From NCBI RefSeq assembly GCF_901709675.1, contig NC_051106.1, positions 8,504,001 through 8,568,000 of the forward strand: 64,000 nt of DNA. The letters are read 5' to 3'. A program made the translations under genes and the position numbers. Numbering within the stretch: the first letter of the stretch is position 1; the number at the start of each line of letters is the position of its first letter. Origin of the DNA: Syngnathus acus. Taxonomy: Eukaryota; Chordata; Actinopteri; Syngnathiformes; Syngnathidae. Below the pieces are notes generated by a model. That model had not been told where the DNA came from. It was given only the letters and a program-made list of their open reading frames with translations, and made no database searches. Below are positions 1 through 10,640 of this stretch, one piece after another.

Positions 1-2749
1 CTTTTCGGATTTTTGGCATGCTTCTGACGTATTTTTATATCAAAGCTAACCAGCTGCCAACGTTGGTGACCATGATTGTGATCTTTTGTGACTGTCATGT
101 TTGACACTCTCTTCATTAGCTTCTTGCGCTAGCCGTCGACTGTCTAGCCGTCAACATTTTCTTTCTGAACAAAATGACTTCTTCGGATTCCCTTTGACCA
201 TCTCTTGATGTTTGATAAGACTGAGTAAAGATCTAAACTGCTACATTAGCACCTTGTGGTCAGTCGCCGGGTTTACACTTAGCATTTAGAAGATGTGGAC
301 CGTTACGTAAGAGTCGCACGCTAGCCGCAGGCTAGCTATTTTTTTTAACCAAAATGTGCCGTGACAATCAATTCCAATGTCACAGAGGTTAAAAATGGTT
401 GGAATTCCACTTAAACAGCAAAAACACTTTCAATTTTCCGACTCCATCAGCCCCCGGGAGAGAACGCGGGTGGCCCGCAATGATCAAAACCAAGCCGGGC
501 GCCACCGTGGCGTTACTTAATCATCTTAATATTGATTCGGGGCGCGATCATTGTCTCGAAGTCTATTAACAGATTAGCTGTCTGTCAATAAAAAAAAAGC
601 TCTTTATTTTCCCGTCGCTGCTGCACGTTCTTTTATCTGGTTGACAAAAATACGCCCGTGGATATAATTATAACCACAGTGGCAAAGATTTCATGGCACG
701 CTGTGTGGAGTATATTAATGTTTTTCATGTGATGGGGATGACTGGCACTGCATTATTTAGCAGGGGAGACAAAAGCAGCAGCATTTGCTGTCATAAGATG
801 ACACACATAGATGTCATAAAACTTTTTTTTTAATGGTGAATCCTCCGAATATTGTAATCATCCAAACTGTGACACCACTTCAGCCAACTCCCTATTCAGT
901 TTGGAACTTGCTTAAAAGTTTTTCGTACGTGCGGTATTAATAAACATGTCCGCCCAATTTCACGTTGATCGGTAAAACCGGTGACAGCGGCTAAATTATT
1001 CCAACTTCACAGACGGAATGCAAAATGGACGATTCAAACCAAAGTGGCTGACGTTCTGTTCAATTTAGGAAATGGGTCTGAGATTTTTTTTGTGCCTCAT
1101 GGTTTGATTGACGTGTACCCAATTATGTGACAACTGGTGAAATTGGTGCCAGGGAATTGTTTTGTTTTTTTTATAAAACTTTCTAGAAGATACGACTGAG
1201 AGTAAAATGGCCGCTTCAAACAAAAATTTTTTAGAGCTGAAAATGTAATCAAAGTCACATCGACATTGCAATTTACTACATAATTTTCTGTAATGGTGAA
1301 AATGAGTTGACATAAATATATACTTTGCAAACAACCAGTAACGTCACATTAACATCTATGACTACAATTTAAAACCTGCAGTAACTAACCATGTGTTTCC
1401 TGACAGCCTCCGAAAAAGTGGCATTTATTTTAAAAAAAACTAAACGCTTTGTTGTGTTGCCAAAGCAGTCATTAATTCATACGAAACATATTCGTCATAT
1501 TAATAATTTCAGTTTAGCTGTCATCATGAGCCACACACAACAAAAAAAGTCCAAATCGACCACGTTTTGTTTTCCACGTGGCGCTTTGTTGTTGGTATTA
1601 ATTTCCTAAAAAGCCTGGCGATAATTACACGCCAGTATCCCCGCCGGCTCGTAACTTGCCTGCAACCGGCGCCTGTCAACGTTCTAACTGAAGCAGTGTA
1701 ATTTACACTCGCCGCCTCGTCAAAGCTCCCGTTTGATTGACAGCTCGACAGTAAGTAGCCCACACAGTGCCCAGGCGTAAGGATTGTAAACAACGTATGG
1801 ACAGATGTTCGAAAAAGGAAACGGAAAAGAATGCCCTGGGGAGGATGGCGGCATTTACTCATTAGATTTCAATAAAGCCACAATAATAAAAATATTGAAA
1901 TCATATTTAATAAACATAATTATTCATTGATTTTAAAACTTAGTATTGGTTCAACTACAAAAACTCAAGTCCTCAAAACTGCTGCCATTTTTAAAAAAGA
2001 AAGTCAGAATAAAGCAAGTCAAACAAGTCAATGCTGGAAGTTTGAGGAAACTTGCAGCACAAAAAAAAAAAGCGGGTTTGACATTTTGCTGAATGTCATA
2101 AATCTCCAGTTTTAAGTGGCCTTAATTAAGATGGAAGCAAAAGTGCCAGCGCCTGCCCTCCAGTTAGCCATCGCGCCAATGACGACGTGACGCTCAACTT
2201 CAGAAATGGCACCGTGATAAAATTGAGAAATTCTCGCATTTTAACTTTTGTGTCGCCTTATAATGTGGTCACAGGATAAATTTAGATTTTTTTTTAAAAA
2301 TATTATACCGACGCACGATGGATACTTTACAACAGCAAAATACATTTACACATTTACTACACTTCACGTCTAAATTTAAACTTGCCGAAGGGTTCACTGT
2401 AAAAACGAAAGATTCACGAAAGATTCTTCTTGTAGTACCCTTGTGAAGGCGCCACTTTAAAGGCAACACTTGAGAGGCGTACAGGTTGTCTGCTCGCTTC
2501 CTAACATCTTTTATTGATGGCAAATCACGCTTTTTATAGCAACGCCATAAATGCCGGGCGCTCCGCAGTTTCCATGACCCCGGAGTGAAATTATTTACAT
2601 TTCGAAGTGCTCGTCAAACAATACAAAACAAATAAAATATGTTGTTTTGATTATCGCATTTGCCATCTTTTAAAATAATGCGGGAAATATTTATTCCAGG
2701 CAAAGCAGCTTGACAGTTATTCTGCCCAATTTGTGTCATCGTTCTGTAG
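1..2749 (+). other. Presumed slitrk3 intron or upstream non-coding DNA
   Basis: No coding exon is recognised here. The longest plus-strand open frames are short and resemble no known family, and no leucine-rich-repeat coding sequence is present on either strand. Because the slitrk3 exon at 2750 begins directly after a good 3' splice signal (pyrimidine-rich tract ending in TGTAG), this stretch is most simply an intron whose upstream exon lies left of the window. It is AT-rich, with several T and A homopolymers and one member of a dispersed repeat family at about 930-1280. Confidence 0.5.
930..1280. repeat. Dispersed fish repeat, AAAATGGC-type, copy 1
   Basis: This stretch contains the recurring phrase AAAATGG-C-(G/A)-TTCAAA-CAAAA twice, near 1022 and 1206, separated by text about the fate of a lost reading frame (CCAATTT, GGTGAAATT and similar). 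A related copy lies at about 7590-7930. The phrases resemble a degenerate repeat that I know to be common in teleost genomes, but I cannot assign a named family. The boundaries are approximate and the copy is old, with many substitutions. Confidence 0.5.
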
Positions 2750-3748
2750 GTGGACCTGCAGCAGAATCCGTGGGAGTGCAACTGCGAAGCGGTGCCCCTC
2801 AAGCGCTGGCTGGATGGCCTCAGCGCGGTGGTGGTGGTGGGCGAGGTGGTGTGCCACTCCCCAGAAAAAAACAAAGGTGTGGACCTGCGCTCCCTCTCCA
2901 TGGAGCTTCTGTGCCCGGAGCTGGAGGCCCAGGAGGACCAGGAGCAGCCAAAGGTCACCTCCACCGCGCCCGAAGGCGGCGCGGCGCACGGCCATCCCGA
3001 CCCGGAGCCTGGTCCCTTGATCCCGCCCGGGAGGGACTCCATCCCGCTCTCGGTTCTGGTTCTAAGCCTTCTGGTTCTGTTCGTGTCTGCGTTCTTCGCG
3101 GGGGCGGCGCTCATCGCCTACACCCTGAGGCGGCGGGACAAGCTGCCGTTCCGTCGCCAGGGCGAGGTGGACCTGGCCGGCATCCAGATGGAATGCGGGA
3201 TCTTCGCCGAGGGGACGCATCACCACCATCATCATCACCACCACGGGCTGGCCGAGACGCCACCTCAACACAACCACGTCTACGACACCATCTCGGTCGC
3301 CAAAAGCCCCGGCGCCGAGGAGGCGAAAGTGCCCGGCGAGTACCGCTTCACGGCTGAGAAAGACCGCGAATGGACCCTTCAGGTGACCTCGTCCCCCATC
3401 AGCACCATTGCCGGGGCAGTGGCACCGCTCGCACCGGGCCTCCACGAGAACGGCATCCTGTGCCCCACAGTCATCGACAGCCAGGGCCCAACGCCTAAGG
3501 TAGAACTGGTGGACTGCCTCTTCAGACTCCCCGCCCCGGAGTTCCGGGATCTGCCGGACAGGTACGCCAGGCCGCCGCCCTGCTACCCTCACCCGCAGGA
3601 CGCCCAGCCGCAGGACGCCGCCTCCTCTGCCGGGCCTCAGACGCGGGTAGTCACCACGACCTCCACCGAGCAAGGCGGGGAGCAGGGCACTCGGCTGATG
3701 ACCACGCCGGACTACATGGAGGTATTGGACCGCTCGTACCAGTTTTAG
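2750..3748 (+). CDS. slitrk3: SLITRK3-like receptor, terminal coding exon
   Basis: This is the 3' part of a SLIT- and NTRK-like synaptic adhesion receptor that organises synapses at the neuronal surface. The 332 residues give a second LRR C-terminal cap (Cys 10, 12, 35, 55; NPWECNC start), a short linker, one membrane span at about 98-125 followed by basic LRRR, and a cytoplasmic tail. The membrane segment, the GEVDLAGIQMEC motif, the VDCLF motif and the PDYMEVL...YQF end match SLITRK3 better than its paralogues. A run of nine histidines sits at 157-165. The frame opens after an in-frame TAG that is part of the 3' splice signal, so residue 1 is Val from an internal exon and not a start codon. 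The signal peptide, first LRR block and most of the second are missing from the window. Known vertebrate SLITRK reading frames are in one exon, so the split is odd. Confidence 0.85.
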   Translation: MDLQQNPWECNCEAVPLKRWLDGLSAVVVVGEVVCHSPEKNKGVDLRSLSMELLCPELEAQEDQEQPKVTSTAPEGGAAHGHPDPEPGPLIPPGRDSIPLSVLVLSLLVLFVSAFFAGAALIAYTLRRRDKLPFRRQGEVDLAGIQMECGIFAEGTHHHHHHHHHGLAETPPQHNHVYDTISVAKSPGAEEAKVPGEYRFTAEKDREWTLQVTSSPISTIAGAVAPLAPGLHENGILCPTVIDSQGPTPKVELVDCLFRLPAPEFRDLPDRYARPPPCYPHPQDAQPQDAASSAGPQTRVVTTTSTEQGGEQGTRLMTTPDYMEVLDRSYQF

Positions 3749-4749
3749 CCCCTCTCAGGCGGTCCTGTACAGAGTCTGGCGAGGCGCCCTTAGGGGGGGA
3801 CTGCACTATAAACTATTCCTGGATGAAAAGCTGGGTCACTTTTTTTGCCCCGCATTCTACTTGCATCGGTGAGGATTACCGGTTTCCCGGATCTCCGCCT
3901 GGAGGGATGACTCGAGCTACGCTTTGGTTGCGGGGGCGTCGAAAGGTTTTCACGCCGGCGGCAGCGGTCCGCAACATCAAAAGCTGGAGAATCGGGCTGG
4001 GGAAAAATAACAGCTAAAAGTGCCTTAGCGACGAGCAGCCAGCAAGTGTGGTCGAGGCTTATTTTTCTAATGAATACAGATCTATTTATCTAAACTACTA
4101 CATGAAGGATAGGATGACCAATCTGAGTGAAGGAGGAGGAGATCCCAAAATATATGATTGGAATTGTTTCGATTCTTTCATGTCATCCCCATTAATCCCA
4201 TTAGCATAACAACTGCTAGCATATTAGCATTTGTTTTGTTCTCATTAAAAACTGTTTCAGCACTTTGTCCAATCAGGTCGCCATCTTATATGATATCTTA
4301 TTAACTTTCATTTCTATCAAAGCGTGAGTCATTTCCTCGATTTCAGAACAAATTCCAGCCTTTCAGTCAGCTCTTTAGCATTGACCCGCCAATTCTACCG
4401 ACATGGCATTTTCAGTTGATTTTGAGGAGCGGCCTAGAGCGGACGGACACTGCGGCGGTGGATTCATTTGGACAAGCTTCGAGGAACCCCGGCTCCACCT
4501 TTTAATTGAACCTTTCTTTTCTCCTCAAACTATGGACCAAATGCAGGACTTTTTTTGACAACAAAAAGACAAAAAAAAAAAGACAAAACTTCTCAACTAT
4601 CAACAATTATCTTTTACCAAGGTACCTTTTTACGTGCTCATCTCCTACAAATATTAGAGGCAGTTGTGAATATATTTATTCTTTGTTTTTTGGGGTTGTT
4701 GTAAGGGATCTTGACTGTATAGTATGATTCTGCATCTGCTTCAGACGCC

Positions 4750-4779
4750 TTCTTCTTCTTCTTCTTCTTCTTCTTCTTC
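4750..4779 (+). repeat. (TTC)10 microsatellite
   Basis: Ten uninterrupted TTC units, lying about 20 bases before the slitrk3 polyadenylation signal; probably transcribed as part of its 3' UTR. Confidence 0.95.
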
Positions 4780-4798
4780 CCGCCGACCCGACAAGTAC

Positions 4799-4804
4799 AA
4801 TAAA
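4799..4804 (+). terminator. Polyadenylation signal AATAAA (slitrk3)
   Basis: The first canonical AATAAA after the slitrk3 stop that is followed by a GT-rich stretch (GGGTGC, then TTGTGTGACC), as expected for a cleavage site. Confidence 0.55.
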
Positions 4805-5329
4805 GGGTGCTACGTGAAGGCCCATTGTGTGACCGCTTTAAACATCAAGCGACTGGTTCTCACATGACAACATCCATCGCAGATGCCTTCACGGTCTCAA
4901 TGGGATCATTTTACAAATTGTTTGCGAGACTCCATCTTGGATACTGTTAGATCCGCGTGTGTGCGTGTGGGCATGTTTGTGTGCGCTCAGCAGGTCTTTG
5001 TCATCGCATATGTGTGTGTGTGTGTGTTTTTTTTAACGCGTGGCGGCCAAGCGAGTGAGCGCGTTTGCGGCCCCACCGCCTCGGCCTTAATCCTCTAAAG
5101 CTGTGTAGTTGACGCGCGCCACATTGGCATCCATTGTCCGGAAAGACAAAAGCGTCCGCTTACACCTCAACAACGGTTAAAGCGACAAACGGCCTGCCTG
5201 GCTTTTTAACGCTTGCTGCTTTTTTCTTTTCCTCATTGTGTCTAGACTGGACCCTGCAGTTCGATACGTCCATCGCGATCTACGTAATTTATTCCACTCC
5301 TAAAAAAACAACTAAATCTCATCCGCTCG

Positions 5330-5500
5330 TTCTTTTTGCCGCCGTTGTGGATGTGCTCGAAGCGGCGGCGGCGCATCGCCGCAGAGGCTTTTGACAAACG
5401 GCGGCTGAGCGCGGCGGGTCATCCCTCACGCAAACATTTACATTCTTGTATCGGCGGCGCCACACGGACGCGCGGCGGCGGTAAACAAGCACAATAGTGT
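5330..5500. promoter_or_regulatory. CpG-rich patch in gene desert
   Basis: This short segment is dense in CpG (repeated GGCGGCG, CGCGGCGGCGG) against an AT-rich background. It is followed at about 5550-5660 by a strongly purine-biased G/A tract. It resembles a small unmethylated CpG island such as a promoter or enhancer core, but no coding exon follows it. Function is unproven. Confidence 0.35.
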
Positions 5501-5754
5501 AATGGCCTCTGCATTGCAGTAACGGGAGCCATCGCTCTGCGTGCCCAGAGAGAGAGGGAGGAAGGAAAGAAGGAAGAGGACGATAAGAAAGAAGGTAGGC
5601 TAGAGAGGATACGAGGAGATTTGAACGGAGGGGAGATGAAAAGGGAGGAGAGAGATCAGCGAGCTGGCGTTTGCTGGCTTAAGGCTGCCCGAGGACTCGT
5701 TAATTTGGGCCGGGATGAAGAGGAGGAAGACGAGCTTCCGTGGGTGAGCTTTTA

Positions 5755-5845
5755 AAAACTGTTGGGTTAGAAGAAACCCAAATTGGGTGAGAGCAGCGCC
5801 GAGTCCGAAAGTACCAAGCCAACGCTGGGTGGAGGATTCGACCCA
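5755..5845. repeat. Degenerate GGGTT/AACCC palindromic repeat
   Basis: The text alternates GTTGGGTT, AAACCCAAATTGGGT, CAACGCTGGGT and TCGACCCAGGTTG, giving several short inverted repeats. This resembles a palindromic interspersed repeat type seen in many fish genomes. The copy is decayed and its family is not assigned. Confidence 0.4.
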
Positions 5846-7589
5846 GGTTGAGAGTTTGATCTAACACGGGGTGAAAACGAAACTGAAATTTTAGACTGAG
5901 AAACAAATGTTTAAAATTTCTATGAACATGATGAAAGTGTAAAAAAAAATGGAGCTTTAAAAACAGTCACTTGTATACACGACACTACGCTGTTTTGCGA
6001 ACACAAAATGGCAGCTGTGCGAAGGTGTTTATTCTGGTAAGCTGATGCACGTCTGTCAGCGTGTCGCTCGTAAGCCGGCGGCCCGACGCTAAGACGGCAG
6101 GGGCCGGGCCCGGCCTGACGTTTCCAACGAGAGAACGGACGGCGCCGCTTTCAAAGTTTCATTTCCTTGCCGTTAGGGATTTGACACCACGCGCGTCCCT
6201 CCAACGCGTTCTGCCGATTAGCGCGGGTTGTCGGGCTGAAATTGGGAGGAAAAGCGTAAAGCAGATGAGCTGCTGATCAAGCACCTGAAGCGACGACGGA
6301 CTCTCTAATAGGATTTTTCTCCTTTTCCAATTTCATCCTCAGAGGACACTCAGCACATTTGCAAAATGGTTTTGAGATCAAACGGACAAAAATCCAAATG
6401 AGATGTTGGCCCCCAATGCGGAAACAAGTCGTAAAGTACAAAATAACATTTATTCCTCATGTGTTGATGTGTCGGAAAGATTATCCAGGGTGATTATCTT
6501 GTGGTGTGTTACGAATAGTTAAATAAAAATTGTCCCGATTATCAATATTATCTGGATCAATTATCCTGTCGTGTGGGTTGTGTTAAGACTGATCAGGGGG
6601 AAAAATAGATTATCCTGAGATTATCCCTGACAAGACTTAATAGTGAGAGAATTACAGATCTTTTTAAAACAACCACCATAGCAAAATCAGCTTAGCGTAA
6701 TGCTAACAAAAATGCAAATCGCTAACGTTAGCATGGATAGTCAGCGCTGGGAGAGCCGGTAAATACGTCTCCTATCACCTTCCAAATTTTAGCAGGGAGA
6801 GCTAAAAGTCGACTTTGCTCTTCATTTATGATGACATTTAAGTCGGCTTTTGGAGGCGCCGTGTTTTGCGACATGTTTATGCGGCGACGGAGGGGGTGGC
6901 AGATAACGCACTGTAGCTTTTTTTCCGGTTTGATTTATGAGAGGGAAGCGCCGGGACCTCTTTGTACTTTCACGTCGGCACTTTTATTGAATCAAACCTC
7001 GCGAGCTAGCGTCACATCACACTTGATTTAGTGATCACTTGGTGAAAGTTTTTTTTTTTTTTGGGCCGGGAGCCTTGACGGCGACGGCGTTGTCAAGGTT
7101 GAACACGACAACCCTGAAATTGATTTGTATTTTTATTTATTTCGGCGGCTTGGCTTTGTCAGATGAGAACCGGAGGAGAGCCCTCCACGGATAAAATGCT
7201 TCATTTTGCAAAATATTGTTTTTGTCTTTTGATGGTACACACAGTCAAGAGGAGGCACGTGGGTGGACCACAGAAAGGCTGTTTGTCATACAGCATTATG
7301 TCAGCGCCGTGCCTTCAAGGTTTCATTTTAAATGTCAAACATTCTCCCTCATAACATATGCGCATGAACTCATGAGGGCTGAGAGAAATGTTGTACTTTG
7401 TCATCACTAATTGCGCCGACGACCAAGAACGACGGCGGGTGCCCAAATAGAGAGACGAAAGAGGGCATTTCGCACCTGCTCGTAGGTAAGAACGATGATC
7501 TCTAGGAGCATCAATCTCTCTCGGGGTGGAGCTTTTCATCACCCGCAAGACGTTTGGTCGAGATGTGACCTTGGGGAGCTGAGTTATGA

Positions 7590-7930
7590 CAGTCTCAAAT
7601 TGAAAGTATCAAATTGCCACCATTTAGGCTGCGGCTTCAATTTGCTAACAGCTGGACAAAACGGCCTCTCCAAATCAAAATGGCTGACTTTACGCGAAAT
7701 TATTTTTGAGTATTTTTTGTGCTATTTATGATAGACATGCCTACCAAATGTCATGTTGCCGAGTGAAACTGAAGGCTGAAGTCAAACAAAAATTAATAGC
7801 TAAGTCTAAAATGGCCCTTTCAAACCAAAATGGCCAATATCCTGTGTTTTTTCAAACATGGTTTCTCGAAATATTTCTGCTGTTCTACTCATGATAAACA
7901 TGCCTACCAAATTTCATCTTCTTAAGTGAA
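7590..7930. repeat. Dispersed fish repeat, AAAATGGC-type, copy 2
   Basis: Two imperfect internal units share AAATGGC...TTCAAACCAAAATGGC and ATGATA-ACATGCCTACCAAAT-TCAT (near 7728-7755 and 7890-7918), so the copy contains an internal duplication with a period of about 160 bp. It is related to the element near 930-1280. The family is unnamed here. Confidence 0.5.
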
Positions 7931-8671
7931 ACCGACTTTCGGATCCACAGTTCTTACCTCATCTGTAAATTAGCTTGATTTGAAAGGTTAACCAATCAGG
8001 ACTTTTATAAAGCCGAATTCAATGAACATTCTCTCGATATGTTTTTCTTTGGACTGAAGAGTTAACAAATGGAACAACATCCTGGCAATATCAGCAGCCT
8101 TGCGTCCTTGTTGGCTTCGCAGCGTGTTCTGCTCTTAATTAATCCTCATTCAAATGCAGAGAACACATTTAAATGAACAACTGCTGAGCAACAAGTCAAT
8201 CATCCCGAATCTGTCGCCACGCGTACACTCTGCAGCTTATTTGTAGTGCCGTTTAGTAGGATTAAGTACAAATTTAAGTCATTAGTAGAAAACACGTCTG
8301 TTCCGAGGCAGCGGAACGACGACACTGCTAACCGCATAGCTATATCCATTAGCGTGCTAACACAGCACAGCATTATTTTACCTGTGATACACTCGACTTA
8401 AATAAAATGTTTTTTTTCCATCAGATACATTGCTTATCATGACTTTAACCATTAACAATCAACCATTAGCGCGCTAACAACAGGATAGCAATAATTCACA
8501 AATAAAAGTATATTGGAGCAGACAAAAGCATGCCTTCGGATATGAGAGAAATTCAAACAGCTGGCGCCATTTGCGTGTATCGACAATCATGGTACGCTTT
8601 CATTTCTCTCATTGATTGTCGTTTTAGTTGCGCTTGAACGTGTCAACACAAGGCTTTAACGCTGTACAATC

Positions 8672-8722
8672 GAGTAATTGCAGCGTAATTACTATGCGCT
8701 ATGGTGTGATCAGAGTAATTAC
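8672..8722. promoter_or_regulatory. Cluster of three TAATT(A/G) homeodomain-type sites
   Basis: GAGTAATTGC, CGTAATTAC and GAGTAATTAC occur within about 50 bases. Such sites are bound by many homeodomain factors. A chance cluster in AT-rich DNA is possible, though the repeated extended context GTAATTAC makes it somewhat less likely. Confidence 0.25.
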
Positions 8723-10339
8723 AATGTGCCTTCATTTTTCCCGTAAGATCACTTGACTTCTATTGTATATAATTGCACAGTCAGTCGCCAAGTGGGAAAA
8801 TTTGGTGGGCTGCTTACAAAGAAAAGCACAAAGAAACTTCCAAGTCTGACCCTAATTAGTTAACAGTAGTCTGGGAAAACAAAAACAAAAGAAAAATATA
8901 TATTCTGGGTTTCGTCTCTGGCAGCTCAAACGCTCACGGTCGTTTTTTTGTACTTTTTGATGATTTTTATTGGCCCGTCCTTTCGAGAAGCAAAACAGTG
9001 ACAGAAACGTGGGGAAAACATCTTCATAAATGTACACACTCGGAGGATCGCAAAGGTTTTTTTTTTTTTTGTAGGATTTGGCTCATCACCGAGAGCAGCG
9101 AGCGTGACGGAACGACGGTTAACTTCCTTACGCCCAACATCTCGGCTAACCTCTCTCCAACAAGGGGGCGACTAGAAAGAAAGGCTAACATGAAATCCAT
9201 TATGCTTAATGGCCCCCAAATCCTTAAAAGCCTCACAGGACCTAATCTTCATCCCTTTCTCCTACAAATGAGCTCACACAGCTTTGAAAGTCTCCCATTA
9301 AAAAAAAAAAAAAAAAAAAGTTCAGAGTTGCTACAACTTGTAACTGCGGCTGTTTGGTGACTCCACAATAAGTTGCCATTTTGTAGCTATGATGAGTAAA
9401 TATTTGTCAAATCCACAATCTCCTGTGTGGATGGAAGTAATACCTTTCCCTTTCCGAAGCCTCCATGACTCTGTCATCTTCTCCATCCTTTCTTAACACC
9501 TCCCCCTCGGTAATTATTTCCTCCCTCCTTTTCTTATTGCTGCCTACTCCACTGTCCTTCCCACTTCGTTACTTATTATTTAATCTCTCTCATTGGCGCG
9601 CACACCGACTCGCCATCCTTCCTGTTAAATGGGTGCAGTGACCCCATTACGCTACGTGGCCGAGGAAGAAGAAGAGGACGGAAGAAAGGCATGGCGAATC
9701 GCTAGCGTTCTGGCCGCCTTTCAATGGAGATGATTAATGAGCGCCCCCTCCGAGGGGGTGTTATCCCTGCTCCGGACCAGTGGGGGACGCCGATGGGTCA
9801 AACACACCGACGACAGCAGCCTTCAGTTGTGACATTATCATTAACAATAGCGGGCTAATGGGATGCAGTGGATGAGTACCCAGGGACAACATGGCCGTCA
9901 TTTTGTTTTTCCTTTGTCATGAATTAATGAAATAAAAAGAACCAGACAGATTTCTGTTTCGTGAAATTGCGTCACCGTATCCAACTCTATGGTTATCGTC
10001 ACCTTTTTCCCCTCTGTCATCGTGGAAAACTCATAAAGACGTCTCTTAGCCTGATAAGGCGACAAAATTTGCCGCGTCTGCATGCAAAGCATCAAAAATA
10101 TTGAAAGCGATCAACGCCGCGTGGAGCGTCCTCCGCATCCATTATAAGCCACTGCCCAAAGCACCTGAGCTAATTAGTACGAAAGTCATCATTTCCACAC
10201 ACATGCTGATTAGAGTGCTGGCTGAATGAGTTGTGCCGCTGCGTGTTTGAAAGCGGCTCATTTGTATTTTGCTCCGTCAGCGTGTCACACTGCGGGGAAA
10301 AAAGCCTTTTTGACACCTCGTGCATTTTTTTTCGTCTGG

Positions 10340-10640
10340 TTGAAACTCCTCAACCCACTTCCACACAAGTCCTTGACGGCAAAATGCCATGAAATGGCGA
10401 CAAAGCGCTATTTTTGTCTAAACGAAACTCACACGAAGATAACACAATATTACAGCTAAGCACGTTTTGCCCAAACAAAACTTCTCAACCCACATCCACA
10501 TATATTGCCTTGACACCTACACACTACGAGATGGCAGCAAAGCACTATTTTTGTCCAAATAGAAAATCCTCACCTCACTTTAACAAAGATATGATTTCTT
10601 GATACCATAATGCCACAAGAGGCCATAAAAAAACTATTTA
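10340..10640. repeat. Degenerate tandem repeat, about three units
   Basis: Units share CTCAACCCAC-TCCACA, then TTGAC-CC, then ATGGC-(A/G)CAAAGC-CTATTTTTGTC(T/C)AAA. They recur at about 10350, 10480 and 10570 with a spacing of roughly 90-130 bases. A related phrase (GATGCCACAAGGTGGCAGCAAAG) occurs in pdcd10 intron 1 near 50841-50865, so this is a dispersed element. Its family is not assigned. Confidence 0.45.

Larger units (their letters stand above)
3749..4820 (+). other. slitrk3 3' untranslated region
   Basis: This is non-coding DNA between the slitrk3 stop codon (TTTTAG) and the first strong polyadenylation signal. It contains a (TTC)10 microsatellite just before that signal. The assignment as 3' UTR is inferred from position. 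Confidence 0.55.

Noticed and set aside
2710-3673. Overlapping long open frames on both strands over the slitrk3 exon
   Set aside because: They are other-frame readings of a GC-rich coding exon; only the frame at 2750-3748 matches a protein family.
5825-5845. tRNA B-box-like GATTCGACCC
   Set aside because: No A-box at the correct distance and no cloverleaf; it is part of a GGGTT-type repeat.
9751-9765. CCCCCTCCGAGGGGG quasi-palindrome
   Set aside because: The two arms leave only a single-base centre, and there is no coding or promoter context to give it meaning.
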